64,000 bases of DNA from Haliscomenobacter sp. (lineage in GTDB: Bacteria; Bacteroidota; Bacteroidia; Chitinophagales; Saprospiraceae), in NCBI GenBank assembly GCA_016707205.1, contig JADJHZ010000005.1, forward strand, positions 62,001 to 126,000, written 5' to 3'. The position numbers and the translations under genes are program-made. The stretch's first letter is position 1. Each line of letters starts with the position of its first letter. The notes beneath the pieces are model-generated. The model was not told the origin of the DNA. It made no database searches and saw only the letters and a program-made list of their open reading frames with translations. This document shows, one piece after another, positions 56,351-64,000 of the stretch.

Positions 56351-57937
56351 ATGAAAGCGATTTACTTCCTGCTGTTCCTGATTCCCATTTTTATTTCATG
56401 CGATCGCCCTCCTAAACCCAGCGATTCCAATTACGTAGAGGACAAACAAGGGCTTTCTCCCGATCTCCGTTTTGGGCAGTTATTCATCGACGTTCAAACC
56501 TCGGGCATGTTCCCCGATAGTAAGACTTTTGCCGATGCCGAACCCAAATACCCCACCGATCAAATCCTCGACAGGTACGCCCAAGCCCGGGAAAGCCGTT
56601 GGTTTTCGCTGAAGCGGTTTGTGAGGCAGTATTTCGCGCTCCCCAAAACCGAAAAGTCCCGCTTCCGGGCGGATACCAGTCAAACCGCCGAAACCCATAT
56701 CCGCCGGCTCATGCCGTTGCTGATTCGGCAGCCGGAGGTCCCGTCTTCGGGATCGCTCATTCCCCTCCCCTACCCGTTTATCGTTCCTGGGGGCCGGTTC
56801 CGGGAACTTTATTACTGGGATAGCTACTTCACCATGCTCGGACTGAAGGAGATGGGCGACACGTTGACTATTCGGCATATGACCGACAATTTTGCCTTCC
56901 TGATCGATAGCTTTGGGTTTGTGCCCAACGGCAACCGGACGTATTACCTCTCCCGGTCTCAGCCCCCTTTCTTCTCTCTTATGGTGCAACTTACCGCCAA
57001 CCTTCAAGGGGACAGCCTGCTGGTCCGTTATCTGCCTCAATTGGAGAAAGAGTATCAGTTCTGGATGGAGGGCCAGGAAAAACTGGCGCCGCAAATTCCG
57101 GCGCACCGCAGGGTCATCCGGATGCCCGACGGACGGATCCTGAACCGGTACTGGGACGATTTGACTACCCCCAGACCGGAAAGTTACCGCGAAGATCTGG
57201 CAACCGTCCGGAATTCCAACCGCCCTGCAGAGCAGGTGTTCCGGGATCTGAGAGCAGCGTGCGAATCCGGGTGGGATTTCAGCAGCCGGTGGCTCGCCGA
57301 TTCCAGCAGCTTGCATACCATTCAGACTACTCAATTGGCGCCTGTAGATCTGAACGCCCTCCTTTGGAATCTGGAAAACACCCTTTCCAAGGCGTGGGCC
57401 CTGGCAAAGCGAAAGGATAAAGCCAGGAAATATAAATCGCTGGCGCAAAGCCGGCAACTCGCGCTGATCAAATATTGCTGGGACCCGGAAATGGGTTTTT
57501 TCCTCGATTATCATCATGAAAACCGGAAGCGCTCAAAAATCCCTACGCTGGCAGGCGTTTTTCCGTTGTATTTCGGGTTGGCCAGCCGGGAACAAGCATC
57601 GGCGGTCGCTGCCGTTCTGGAAAACAACTTCCTCCATCCAGGCGGGTTGGTTACGTCCCTTACCCAAACCGGCCAGCAATGGGACGCACCCAATGGCTGG
57701 GCTCCTCTTCAATGGGTGGCGATCCAGGGGTTGAGAACCTACCAGCATGCGGCGCTGGCCGATAGCGTTCAAACCCGATGGATTGCTCAGGTCGACAAAA
57801 TATACCGCCAAAGTGGCAAAATGATGGAAAAATACCATGTCGTGAACCCCAACGCGCCTGCCGGAGGAGGAGAATACCCAGCCCAGGACGGGTTTGGCTG
57901 GACCAACGGCGTTTTTCTGGCGCTTGAAAAGAAATAA
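56351..57937 (+). CDS. trehalase (GH37), lipoprotein
   Basis: Hydrolyses trehalose to two glucose molecules. A lipoprotein signal ends at FISC (Cys18), so it is likely anchored in the periplasm. Both GH37 signatures are visible: PGGRFRELYYWDSYF (about 144) and QWDAPNGWAPLQW (about 443). Length 528 fits TreA-type enzymes. Its gene follows glycerate kinase and precedes an aldose epimerase, a small sugar-use group. Confidence 0.92.
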   Translation: MKAIYFLLFLIPIFISCDRPPKPSDSNYVEDKQGLSPDLRFGQLFIDVQTSGMFPDSKTFADAEPKYPTDQILDRYAQARESRWFSLKRFVRQYFALPKTEKSRFRADTSQTAETHIRRLMPLLIRQPEVPSSGSLIPLPYPFIVPGGRFRELYYWDSYFTMLGLKEMGDTLTIRHMTDNFAFLIDSFGFVPNGNRTYYLSRSQPPFFSLMVQLTANLQGDSLLVRYLPQLEKEYQFWMEGQEKLAPQIPAHRRVIRMPDGRILNRYWDDLTTPRPESYREDLATVRNSNRPAEQVFRDLRAACESGWDFSSRWLADSSSLHTIQTTQLAPVDLNALLWNLENTLSKAWALAKRKDKARKYKSLAQSRQLALIKYCWDPEMGFFLDYHHENRKRSKIPTLAGVFPLYFGLASREQASAVAAVLENNFLHPGGLVTSLTQTGQQWDAPNGWAPLQWVAIQGLRTYQHAALADSVQTRWIAQVDKIYRQSGKMMEKYHVVNPNAPAGGGEYPAQDGFGWTNGVFLALEKK

Positions 57938-58115
57938 TCGTTACTTTCTTAGAAAAATGACATTCTTAGTTAGATAAGTAGTTGTATGTTAGCCAGCGTT
58001 GAGGCCTCTTCATTACCCCCCCCAGACGCTATGGTCCGAACCTTTGGCAAAGGAGGGGAACATCAATGGAGTCAGGACCTTACCGTTATTTTATCGCTTG
58101 ACAACGTAATGACCT

Positions 58116-59048
58116 ATGTACAAACATCTTACCGAAGCGTTTGGCGCTTACACCAAACATACCCTTGTGAACGAAACTGCCGGTCAGCGTTTAGCCTTCG
58201 TGCCAGGTTTTGGATCCTGTGTGCTCGAATTGCAATTGAAAGGCGTTTCCATCCTCGACGGGTACAAAACCCCCGCAGAACTCGAAGCCAACCGCTGGGC
58301 GAAGAACACCGTCCTCTTCCCCTTCCCCAACCGGCTTAATGATGGGACCTATGCCTGGGACGGCGTGACCTACCAATTCCCCATTAACGAACCCCTGTCG
58401 GGCACTGCCCTTCACGGGTTTGGTCAGGACAAGCCCACGCAGGCCTTCCAATTCCAGATCAAAAAGGACCACGCTTCTGTTTTTTGCCGGTATAGCGATC
58501 CCGGAGACCAGGATTTCTACCCCTTCCCGTTTACTTTTTCTATCGGATTCCTTTTGAAAGATCCAGGGAGTGTAGAGATTGAGATGCGCTTCCGAAACGA
58601 CGGTACGGAAGCCCTGCCCGTCGGATTGGGCTGGCACCCCTATTTCACTTTGTCTGGCCGCATCGACGACATGCAGCTCCAGCTTCCTGCCGCCCACATG
58701 GTGGGCGTTGACAGCCGCATGATTCCCACAGGGAAAAAATATCCCTACGACGAATTCGCCGATCTCCGCCGCATCGGGGCTACGGTACTCGACAATTGCT
58801 TCAGCTTGCCCCCCTCTGAAGGTATGGCAGAAATTCTGCTCACCGGAACAAAAGGGAAACTACGCTACTGGCAGGAAACCGGACCGGAGAAATTCAATTT
58901 TTTCCAGGTATTCACCCCGCCCGATCGCAACGCGATCGCCATCGAACCCATGACTTGCAACGCCGACGCGTTCAACAACGGAGAAGGATTGATCCGACTG
59001 GAACCAGGCAGAGAAATCGGGGCAAGGTTTGGAATACAACTAATGTAA
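58116..59048 (+). CDS. aldose 1-epimerase family protein
   Basis: Beta-sandwich mutarotase, 310 residues. Catalytic positions fit GalM-like proteins: a His in LHGFGQDKP, a His in GLGWHPYFTLSG and a Glu in AIAIEPMTC. It interconverts alpha and beta anomers of hexoses, plausibly helping glucose released by the trehalase (inference). It converges on hemC with an octamer-array hairpin between the stops. Confidence 0.85.
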   Translation: MYKHLTEAFGAYTKHTLVNETAGQRLAFVPGFGSCVLELQLKGVSILDGYKTPAELEANRWAKNTVLFPFPNRLNDGTYAWDGVTYQFPINEPLSGTALHGFGQDKPTQAFQFQIKKDHASVFCRYSDPGDQDFYPFPFTFSIGFLLKDPGSVEIEMRFRNDGTEALPVGLGWHPYFTLSGRIDDMQLQLPAAHMVGVDSRMIPTGKKYPYDEFADLRRIGATVLDNCFSLPPSEGMAEILLTGTKGKLRYWQETGPEKFNFFQVFTPPDRNAIAIEPMTCNADAFNNGEGLIRLEPGREIGARFGIQLM

Positions 59049-59119
59049 AAGTTGCGAGGTTGCGAGGTTACGAGGTTGCGAGGTTCTTCGCAACCTCGTA
59101 ACTCCGTAACCTCGTAACT
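59048..59119. repeat. inverted octamer array between convergent galM-like gene and hemC
   Basis: The left arm has GTTGCGAG/GTTACGAG units and the right arm CAACCTCG/TAACCTCG units, separated by only about four bases. The whole gap between the two stops is this hairpin followed by a T-rich end. It is the cleanest copy of the family also found at 30560-30656 and 47548-47622 and could stop transcription from both sides. Confidence 0.85.
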
Positions 59120-59122
59120 TTA

Positions 59123-60019
59123 TTACTTTATAAGGCTTTCGGCAATTTTCTCTGCGAGTTGATAATTCGTGCTCGATGAGAGGCGCACCCGGGTCACCGG
59201 TCCGTTCCAGGAAGGAGCGAAGGCGGCCCAGGCGTGGTAATGGCCCATGGCGTCGCGTTCACAAAAAACACCGAGGGGGAGGTGGCATCCACCGCCCAGA
59301 AGTTGAAGGACTTTGCGCTCCACGTTGGTCGCTGCGGAAACCTCCGGATGATGAATTTGCCGCAGGAGGCGGCGGATCGGAAGATCGGCGACGTTGGTTT
59401 GCCAGGCGAGTACGCCCTGAGCGGGCGCAGGCACGAATTCCCGGGGGTTGAGCGGAATGACGGTCAGCCCGGACAAGTTGGCATTCAGTCGGTTTATCCC
59501 GGCCCGGGCGAGCAGGATGGCATCGTAATCCCCCTGGCGAAGCTTATCCAGGCGGGTGAGGACGTTGCCCCGGAGATCCCGGATCTGAAGGTCGGGGCGA
59601 AAATCCAGTATCTGGGCTTTTCTCCTGGAAGAAGAGGTACCGGTGACGGCGCCTTCCGGAAGCTGAAGCAATTTTTTCGGGTTAGCCGCATCTTCCCGCA
59701 CCAACAACACATCGGAGGGGTCTTCCCGGTACGACACGGCTGAAATACACAGGCCATCGGGTTGGCGGGTAGGCAGGTCTTTCATCGAATGCACGGCCAG
59801 ATCAATATCTCCGCGCAGCAGGGCGTCTTCGATTTCTTTAGTAAAAAAACCTTCTCCTTCCATTTTATCGAAGGAAAGGTCCTGAACCGGGTCGCCTTGC
59901 GTTTTTATGATCACGAGTTCGGACTCGACGCCGATCGCCCGGAGGGCTTGGCTGGTGTATTCTGCCTGCCATAGCGCCAATTTACTCCCTCTCGTGCCCA
60001 TTCGAATAATCCGCTTCAA
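59123..60019 (-). CDS. hemC: porphobilinogen deaminase
   Basis: Joins four porphobilinogen units to hydroxymethylbilane in haem synthesis. It begins RIIRMGTRGSKLALWQAEYT; the substrate-binding arginine region SSSRRKAQILDFRPDL and the dipyrromethane-cofactor cysteine in LLGGGCHLPLG are present. Length 298, slightly shorter than usual at the C-terminus. Confidence 0.95.
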   Translation of the reverse strand: MKRIIRMGTRGSKLALWQAEYTSQALRAIGVESELVIIKTQGDPVQDLSFDKMEGEGFFTKEIEDALLRGDIDLAVHSMKDLPTRQPDGLCISAVSYREDPSDVLLVREDAANPKKLLQLPEGAVTGTSSSRRKAQILDFRPDLQIRDLRGNVLTRLDKLRQGDYDAILLARAGINRLNANLSGLTVIPLNPREFVPAPAQGVLAWQTNVADLPIRRLLRQIHHPEVSAATNVERKVLQLLGGGCHLPLGVFCERDAMGHYHAWAAFAPSWNGPVTRVRLSSSTNYQLAEKIAESLIK

Positions 60020-60035
60020 ATCCGTAATTTTCCCG

Positions 60036-60066
60036 CAAAGATATATTCTTCCCGGGGCGAAGCCAA
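60036..60066 (-). promoter_or_regulatory. hemC promoter
   Basis: The minus strand carries TTGG, 19 bp, then TATCTTTG (60036-60043), matching the Bacteroidota -33/-7 arrangement. It ends 17 bp before the hemC ATG. Confidence 0.6.
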
Positions 60067-60141
60067 TGAATTCGCAGCGGTTATGCCGAAAATCTAAAAA
60101 GACCCGGAAGAAAACACTAAATAGTAGAACCCAAATTTTCC

Positions 60142-60149
60142 TAACTTTG
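60142..60149 (+). promoter_or_regulatory. -7 box at the lpxD start
   Basis: TAACTTTG matches TAnnTTTG exactly and ends five bases before the lpxD ATG, implying a nearly leaderless transcript if active. No TTTG-type -33 element is obvious. Confidence 0.4.
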
Positions 60150-60154
60150 CGGCC

Positions 60155-61189
60155 ATGGAAATAAAAGTAAGCGCTTTAGCAGCCTTGCTAAACGGAACAA
60201 TTGAAGGAAATCCGGACGTCCTTATTCATCGTCCCAGCAAGATTGAAGAAGGAGGAGAAGGCAGCATTTCGTTTTTGGGCAATCCAAAATACGAGCCTTA
60301 TGCGTATACGACCACCGCTTCTGCGGTGCTGGTCAGCAAGGATTTCAAGCCCAGGCAGCCGATCCAGGCTGTCCTTATCCGGGTAGACGACGTATATGCC
60401 GCAGTCAGTTTGCTAATGGAAAAATTCAACCGGCCCCAGCCTGCCGGCGCCGGGGTATCGGACCGGGCAACGGTGGATCCGACGGCGGTGATCGGACAAA
60501 ACGTATTCATTGGCCCCTATGCCGTCGTTGAAGAGGGCGCCGTCGTTGGCGATGGGGCCCGGATAGGAGCGCAGGTGTACGTTGGGAAAAATGCACAGGT
60601 TGGAGGCCACACGGTATTGCATCCAGGCGTTCGTATATTGGAGGATTGCGCTATTGGCGAACACTGTATTGTGCACGCCAATGCGGTGATCGGAGCAGAC
60701 GGGTTTGGGTTTGCCCCCCAGGAGGATGGGTCGTTTAAAAAAATTCCCCAGATTGGGAACGTAACCATCGGGGACCACGTCGAAATTGGAGCCAATTGCA
60801 CCATAGACCGGGCCAGCCTGGGCTCTACGATTATTCGCGAAGGCGTCAAGCTGGACAATCTGGTTCATATTGCGCATAATGTGGAGGTGGGCGCCCACAC
60901 GGCCATTGCAGCCCAATCGGCCATTGCCGGGTCTACTAAAGTTGGCAAATACTGTCTGGTTGGGGGGCAAGTAGGTATGGTGGGGCATATTCAGATAGCG
61001 GATAAAACGAAGATCCAGGCTCAAACCGGGGTAGCTTCTTCGGTTAAAAAACCCGACACCACCATTTGCGGATATCCAGCTATTGAATACGGACAATACC
61101 TTCGGGCACATACCATCTTCAAGCAACTTCCCGAGATCTACAAGCGTTTCCTTGCGATAGAGAAAATTTTTAAATCAATCAACCCTTAG
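60155..61189 (+). CDS. lpxD: UDP-3-O-acylglucosamine N-acyltransferase
   Basis: Third step of lipid A synthesis: adds the N-linked 3-hydroxyacyl chain. The N-terminal domain (1-100) has GSISFLGNPKYEPYAYTT; the left-handed beta-helix (about 105-300) shows hexapeptide repeats (VIGQNVFIGPYAVVEEGAVV) and the active-site His in VHIAHNVEVG. Length 344. First of three lipid A genes. Confidence 0.95.
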   Translation: MEIKVSALAALLNGTIEGNPDVLIHRPSKIEEGGEGSISFLGNPKYEPYAYTTTASAVLVSKDFKPRQPIQAVLIRVDDVYAAVSLLMEKFNRPQPAGAGVSDRATVDPTAVIGQNVFIGPYAVVEEGAVVGDGARIGAQVYVGKNAQVGGHTVLHPGVRILEDCAIGEHCIVHANAVIGADGFGFAPQEDGSFKKIPQIGNVTIGDHVEIGANCTIDRASLGSTIIREGVKLDNLVHIAHNVEVGAHTAIAAQSAIAGSTKVGKYCLVGGQVGMVGHIQIADKTKIQAQTGVASSVKKPDTTICGYPAIEYGQYLRAHTIFKQLPEIYKRFLAIEKIFKSINP

Positions 61190-61215
61190 CCTATTTTAAG
61201 GATCGATTTGCGCTT

Positions 61216-62613
61216 ATGAAACAGCACACGATCAACAAGCCGGTTCCTGTGAGCGGTATTGGATTGCATACCGGGAAGACCGTCACGTTAACATTTTATC
61301 CGGCTCCTGATAACCATGGCGTCAAATTTCAACGCATTGACCTTCCGGAACAGCCGTTGATCAATGCCGACGTCAACCGTGTTCTATCGACCACGCGGGG
61401 AACGACCATCGCCTCCGATAATAACGTCGTCGTCAACACCGTCGAACACGCCCTTTCGGCCTTGTCGGGTCTTGAAATTGACAACGTGCTAATCACAGTG
61501 GACGGCCCCGAAGTGCCGATCATGGACGGCAGCGCGCTCCCTTTTGTCAACGCGCTGATCGAAGCAGGACGGCTGGAACAGGAAGAAGACCGGGAATATT
61601 TTGAAGTCCAGGAGCCTGTTACCTATCGCGACGAGGTCAGCGGCGCAGAAATTACAGCGCTGCCTTTCGATGGGTTTGAGGTGATCACCATGATCGACTT
61701 TAATTCCAAAGTGCTTGGGCAGCAATACGCACATTTGCGGGAGCTGACTACCTACAAAGAAGATATCGCCCCCTGCCGCACGTTTGTTTTCCTGCACGAA
61801 GTCGAGTTTCTCTTTAACCAAAATTTGATCAAAGGAGGCGACCTCGACAATGCCATCGTCATTGTGGATCGTCCGGTAAGTCAGGATTACCTCGACGAGC
61901 TTGCCAAAAAGCTGGGCAAACCCAGTGTGAAAGTAGACCACGAAGGGGTGCTCAACACCATCGAGCTGTTTTTCAAGAACGAACCCGCCCGGCACAAACT
62001 CCTCGACGTCATCGGGGATATCGCCCTGTTGGGCAAACCCATTAAAGGCCGGATCATAGCCAGCAAGCCAGGCCATGGGGTCAATGTGGAATTTACCAAG
62101 CTGCTGAAAAAGCAATACCTGGAGCAACGCAAGTTCAAAGGGAAACCCAAGTACGACCCGGATCAAACGCCGTTGTTCGATACCGTAGCCATTTCGCGCT
62201 GGCTTCCGCACCGGCATCCGTTTTTGCTGGTGGACAAAATCATTGAACTTTCCGAAAAACACGTGGTTGGGGTAAAGAACGTCACGTTCAACGAACCGTT
62301 TTTTGCAGGCCATTTTCCGGGAAATCCGGTTATGCCCGGAGTACTTCAGATTGAAGCCATGGCCCAAACCGGGGGCATTCTTGCGCTATCTACCGTGGAG
62401 GACCCTGGCAATTGGGATACGTATTTTCTCAAGATCGCAAATGCCAAATTCAAACAAAAGGTCGTGCCGGGTGACACGCTATTGATTCGAATGGAGCTCA
62501 TGTCCCCCATCCGCAGAGGAATTTGTCAAATGCAGGCTACAGCTTATGTCGGCAATAAAATTGTATCCGAAGGGGAGCTAACGGCTCAAATTATCAAGCG
62601 TTCGTCTATATGA
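61216..62613 (+). CDS. lpxC: bifunctional LpxC deacetylase / FabZ dehydratase
   Basis: A fusion of 465 residues. LpxC (1-~305) deacetylates UDP-3-O-acyl-GlcNAc; its zinc ligands are in VNTVEHALSAL and RHKLLDVIGDIALLGKP. FabZ (about 325-465) dehydrates 3-hydroxyacyl-ACP, with LPHRHPFLLVDKI and AGHFPGNPVMPGVLQIEAMA containing the His/Glu pair. The fusion is characteristic of Bacteroidota and places hydroxyacyl-ACP use and competition in one protein. The lpxA gene overlaps its stop by four bases. Confidence 0.96.
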   Translation: MKQHTINKPVPVSGIGLHTGKTVTLTFYPAPDNHGVKFQRIDLPEQPLINADVNRVLSTTRGTTIASDNNVVVNTVEHALSALSGLEIDNVLITVDGPEVPIMDGSALPFVNALIEAGRLEQEEDREYFEVQEPVTYRDEVSGAEITALPFDGFEVITMIDFNSKVLGQQYAHLRELTTYKEDIAPCRTFVFLHEVEFLFNQNLIKGGDLDNAIVIVDRPVSQDYLDELAKKLGKPSVKVDHEGVLNTIELFFKNEPARHKLLDVIGDIALLGKPIKGRIIASKPGHGVNVEFTKLLKKQYLEQRKFKGKPKYDPDQTPLFDTVAISRWLPHRHPFLLVDKIIELSEKHVVGVKNVTFNEPFFAGHFPGNPVMPGVLQIEAMAQTGGILALSTVEDPGNWDTYFLKIANAKFKQKVVPGDTLLIRMELMSPIRRGICQMQATAYVGNKIVSEGELTAQIIKRSSI

Positions 62614-63422
62614 GTATCAGTAACTTAAGCGTCGTTCACCCCGAGGCTCAGATTGGGCGGGATGTCACCATAGGGCCATTCTGTTTTATTGATAAAAACG
62701 TCACTATCGGGGACGGAACCTGGATTGGTCCGAACGTCACCATTTTTGAGGGGGCACGCATTGGACACCATTGCCGGATTTTTCCCGGCGCCGTCATTTC
62801 CGCAATCCCTCAGGATCTCAAATTCAGAGGAGAAAATACCACTGCCGAGATTGGAGATCACACGACCATCCGGGAATACGTGACGATCAACCGGGGCACT
62901 GCAGCAGCCGGCAAAACCGTGATTGGCAGTCATTGCCTTTTAATGGCCTACGTGCATGTCGCTCACGATTGTTTTCTGGGCGACCGGATCATACTGGCCA
63001 ACAACGTCAACCTGGCAGGACATGTGGAGATCCAGGATTTTGCGATTCTCGAAGGGCTCGTCGCCGTACAGCAGTTTCTCAAGATCGGGGCGCACAGCTT
63101 CATCGCCGGAGGTTCCTTGGTGCGCAAGAATGTTCCGCCTTACGTCAAGGCTGCCCGCGAACCCCTTAGCTATGCCGGTATTAACTCGATCGGCCTGAGG
63201 CGGCGGCAGTTCAGTCAAGAGCAGATCAACATGATCCAGGACGTATACCGGATTCTCTATGTGCGGGGCTACAACCTTTCCAAAGCGCTGCAAATTATTG
63301 AGCAAGAACTCCCTTATAGCCCGGAACGCGACGAGATCGTACTATTCGTGCGCAAAGTAGAAGATATGGGAATCATGAAAGGGTTCCGGCACCTCAATGG
63401 CAACAAGATCAATGAAGATTGA
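62610..63422 (+). CDS. lpxA: UDP-N-acetylglucosamine acyltransferase
   Basis: First step of lipid A synthesis. Hexapeptide-repeat helix over residues 5-190; the catalytic His lies in YVHVAHDCFLGDRI, and the C-terminal helical domain starts at NSIGLRRRQFSQEQINMIQD. Length 270. Its start overlaps the lpxC-fabZ stop by four bases, and its end overlaps the ABC ATPase gene by ten. Confidence 0.96.
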   Translation: MSISNLSVVHPEAQIGRDVTIGPFCFIDKNVTIGDGTWIGPNVTIFEGARIGHHCRIFPGAVISAIPQDLKFRGENTTAEIGDHTTIREYVTINRGTAAAGKTVIGSHCLLMAYVHVAHDCFLGDRIILANNVNLAGHVEIQDFAILEGLVAVQQFLKIGAHSFIAGGSLVRKNVPPYVKAAREPLSYAGINSIGLRRRQFSQEQINMIQDVYRILYVRGYNLSKALQIIEQELPYSPERDEIVLFVRKVEDMGIMKGFRHLNGNKINED

Positions 63423-64000
63423 ACTTACCGGCGTTGGGAAGCGCTACCGCCTGGAATGGGTGCTGCGCCATGTCAGCCTGGAATTTAATCAGCCGGAACA
63501 GTACGCCGTTATCGGCCCAAACGGTTCCGGCAAATCCACCCTCCTGCGCTTGCTCTCCGGCCACCTCCGGCCTTCTACGGGGAAATTGCGCTTCTCAAAA
63601 GATGGAGGCGCTCTGGACTCCGCGTTGATCTACCCCCACTTAAGCTACGCGGCTCCCTATATTGAGTTGATCGAAGAGTTTACGCTTCAGGAAGCGCTCT
63701 CCTTCCACCAGCGGTTTAAGCCGTTCTATGAGGGGCTGGATGTCCCCAAACTCATCCAGTTGCTCGGCATGCAACGAGCAGCCCATAAGCCGATCCGCCA
63801 CTTTTCTTCCGGCATGAAACAGCGCTTGCGCCTCGCGCTGGCCATCTGCTCCAAAACGCCTCTTTTGCTGCTCGACGAACCCGGCACCAACCTCGATGCG
63901 CAGGGGATTGAATGGTACCACCAATTGATCCGGGATTTCGGCGCAGGACGGCTAATCGTCGTCGCCTCCAACGTGGAGGCAGATTATGCGTTTTGTCAAA
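63413..64000 (+). CDS. ABC transporter ATP-binding protein, partial
   Basis: The frame starts at ATG 63413 and runs off the right edge after 196 codons. Walker A is VIGPNGSGKST (about 36), the ABC signature IRHFSSGMKQRLRLALA (about 137) and Walker B LLLLDEPGTNLD (about 160). The size and simple layout resemble CcmA-type exporter ATPases. The partner permease would lie outside the window. It overlaps lpxA by ten bases, so it may be co-transcribed with the lipid A genes. Confidence 0.88.

Noticed and set aside
57938..58115. Possible small gene or tRNA before the epimerase gene
   Set aside because: No cloverleaf and no convincing frame; only AT-rich sequence that may hold a promoter.

Overview
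The window looks like a chromosomal segment of a member of the Bacteroidota, probably close to the Saprospiria (Lewinella/Haliscomenobacter-like). The evidence is an LpxC-FabZ fusion gene between lpxD and lpxA, the order rplQ-carA-eno after the alpha operon, no tuf after fusA, a TonB receptor with an N-terminal carboxypeptidase-regulatory-like domain, OmpA with thrombospondin type-3 repeats, zinc-free forms of L36, S14 and S4, few Shine-Dalgarno-like sites, and several TAnnTTTG-type -7 boxes. The placement below phylum level is inference.

Layout. 1-1411: end of a carotenoid-biosynthesis gene, crtZ, and an unknown tail-anchored protein (plus strand). 1414-26770: one long minus-strand block. 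Read in its own direction it is the str, S10, spc and alpha ribosomal operons (rpsL-rpsG-fusA-rpsJ through rpoA-rplQ, with secY, map, infA and rpmJ), a terminator, then carA-eno-divIC-sucD-clc. 26860-34810: minus-strand fdhD, a DUF2231-like membrane protein, a methyltransferase, a DUF4112 protein, a metallophosphoesterase, a LysE exporter and a secreted S9 peptidase. This stretch is interrupted by about 0.7 kb of poly-G/poly-C that is very likely not real sequence. 35176-42330: an accessory stretch with a YhcH-type protein, a sulfatase, an ST7-like protein, an XRE-nucleotidyltransferase fusion, a VapBC-like toxin-antitoxin pair, a DUF2442 protein and a remnant of a DNA methyltransferase. 42330-48657: a redox cluster of a GltD-like flavoprotein with a ferredoxin tail, pyruvate:ferredoxin oxidoreductase (NifJ) and a dihydroorotate-dehydrogenase-like protein. 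48755-54872: a secreted protein with a duplicated unknown domain, a DinB/YfiT-like protein, a TonB receptor and an OmpA protein. 55065-60019: glycerate kinase, trehalase, aldose epimerase and hemC. 60155-64000: lpxD, lpxC-fabZ, lpxA and the start of an ABC ATPase.

Two patterns cut across the annotation. First, six genes, including essential rpmD and rpsQ, carry a single-base indel in or beside a short homopolymer, and each is repaired by adding or removing one base. With the poly-G tract this points to consensus errors in the assembly rather than real gene decay. Second, many intergenic gaps hold short arrays with a period of exactly 7 or 8 bp (GTACGAT, AACCACC, CTGCGCC, GAGGTTGC and others). 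Several are arranged as inverted arrays that fold into long hairpins, two of them exactly between convergent genes. This repeat system is the most unusual feature of the window.

No rRNA, tRNA, CRISPR array or complete insertion sequence was recognised.
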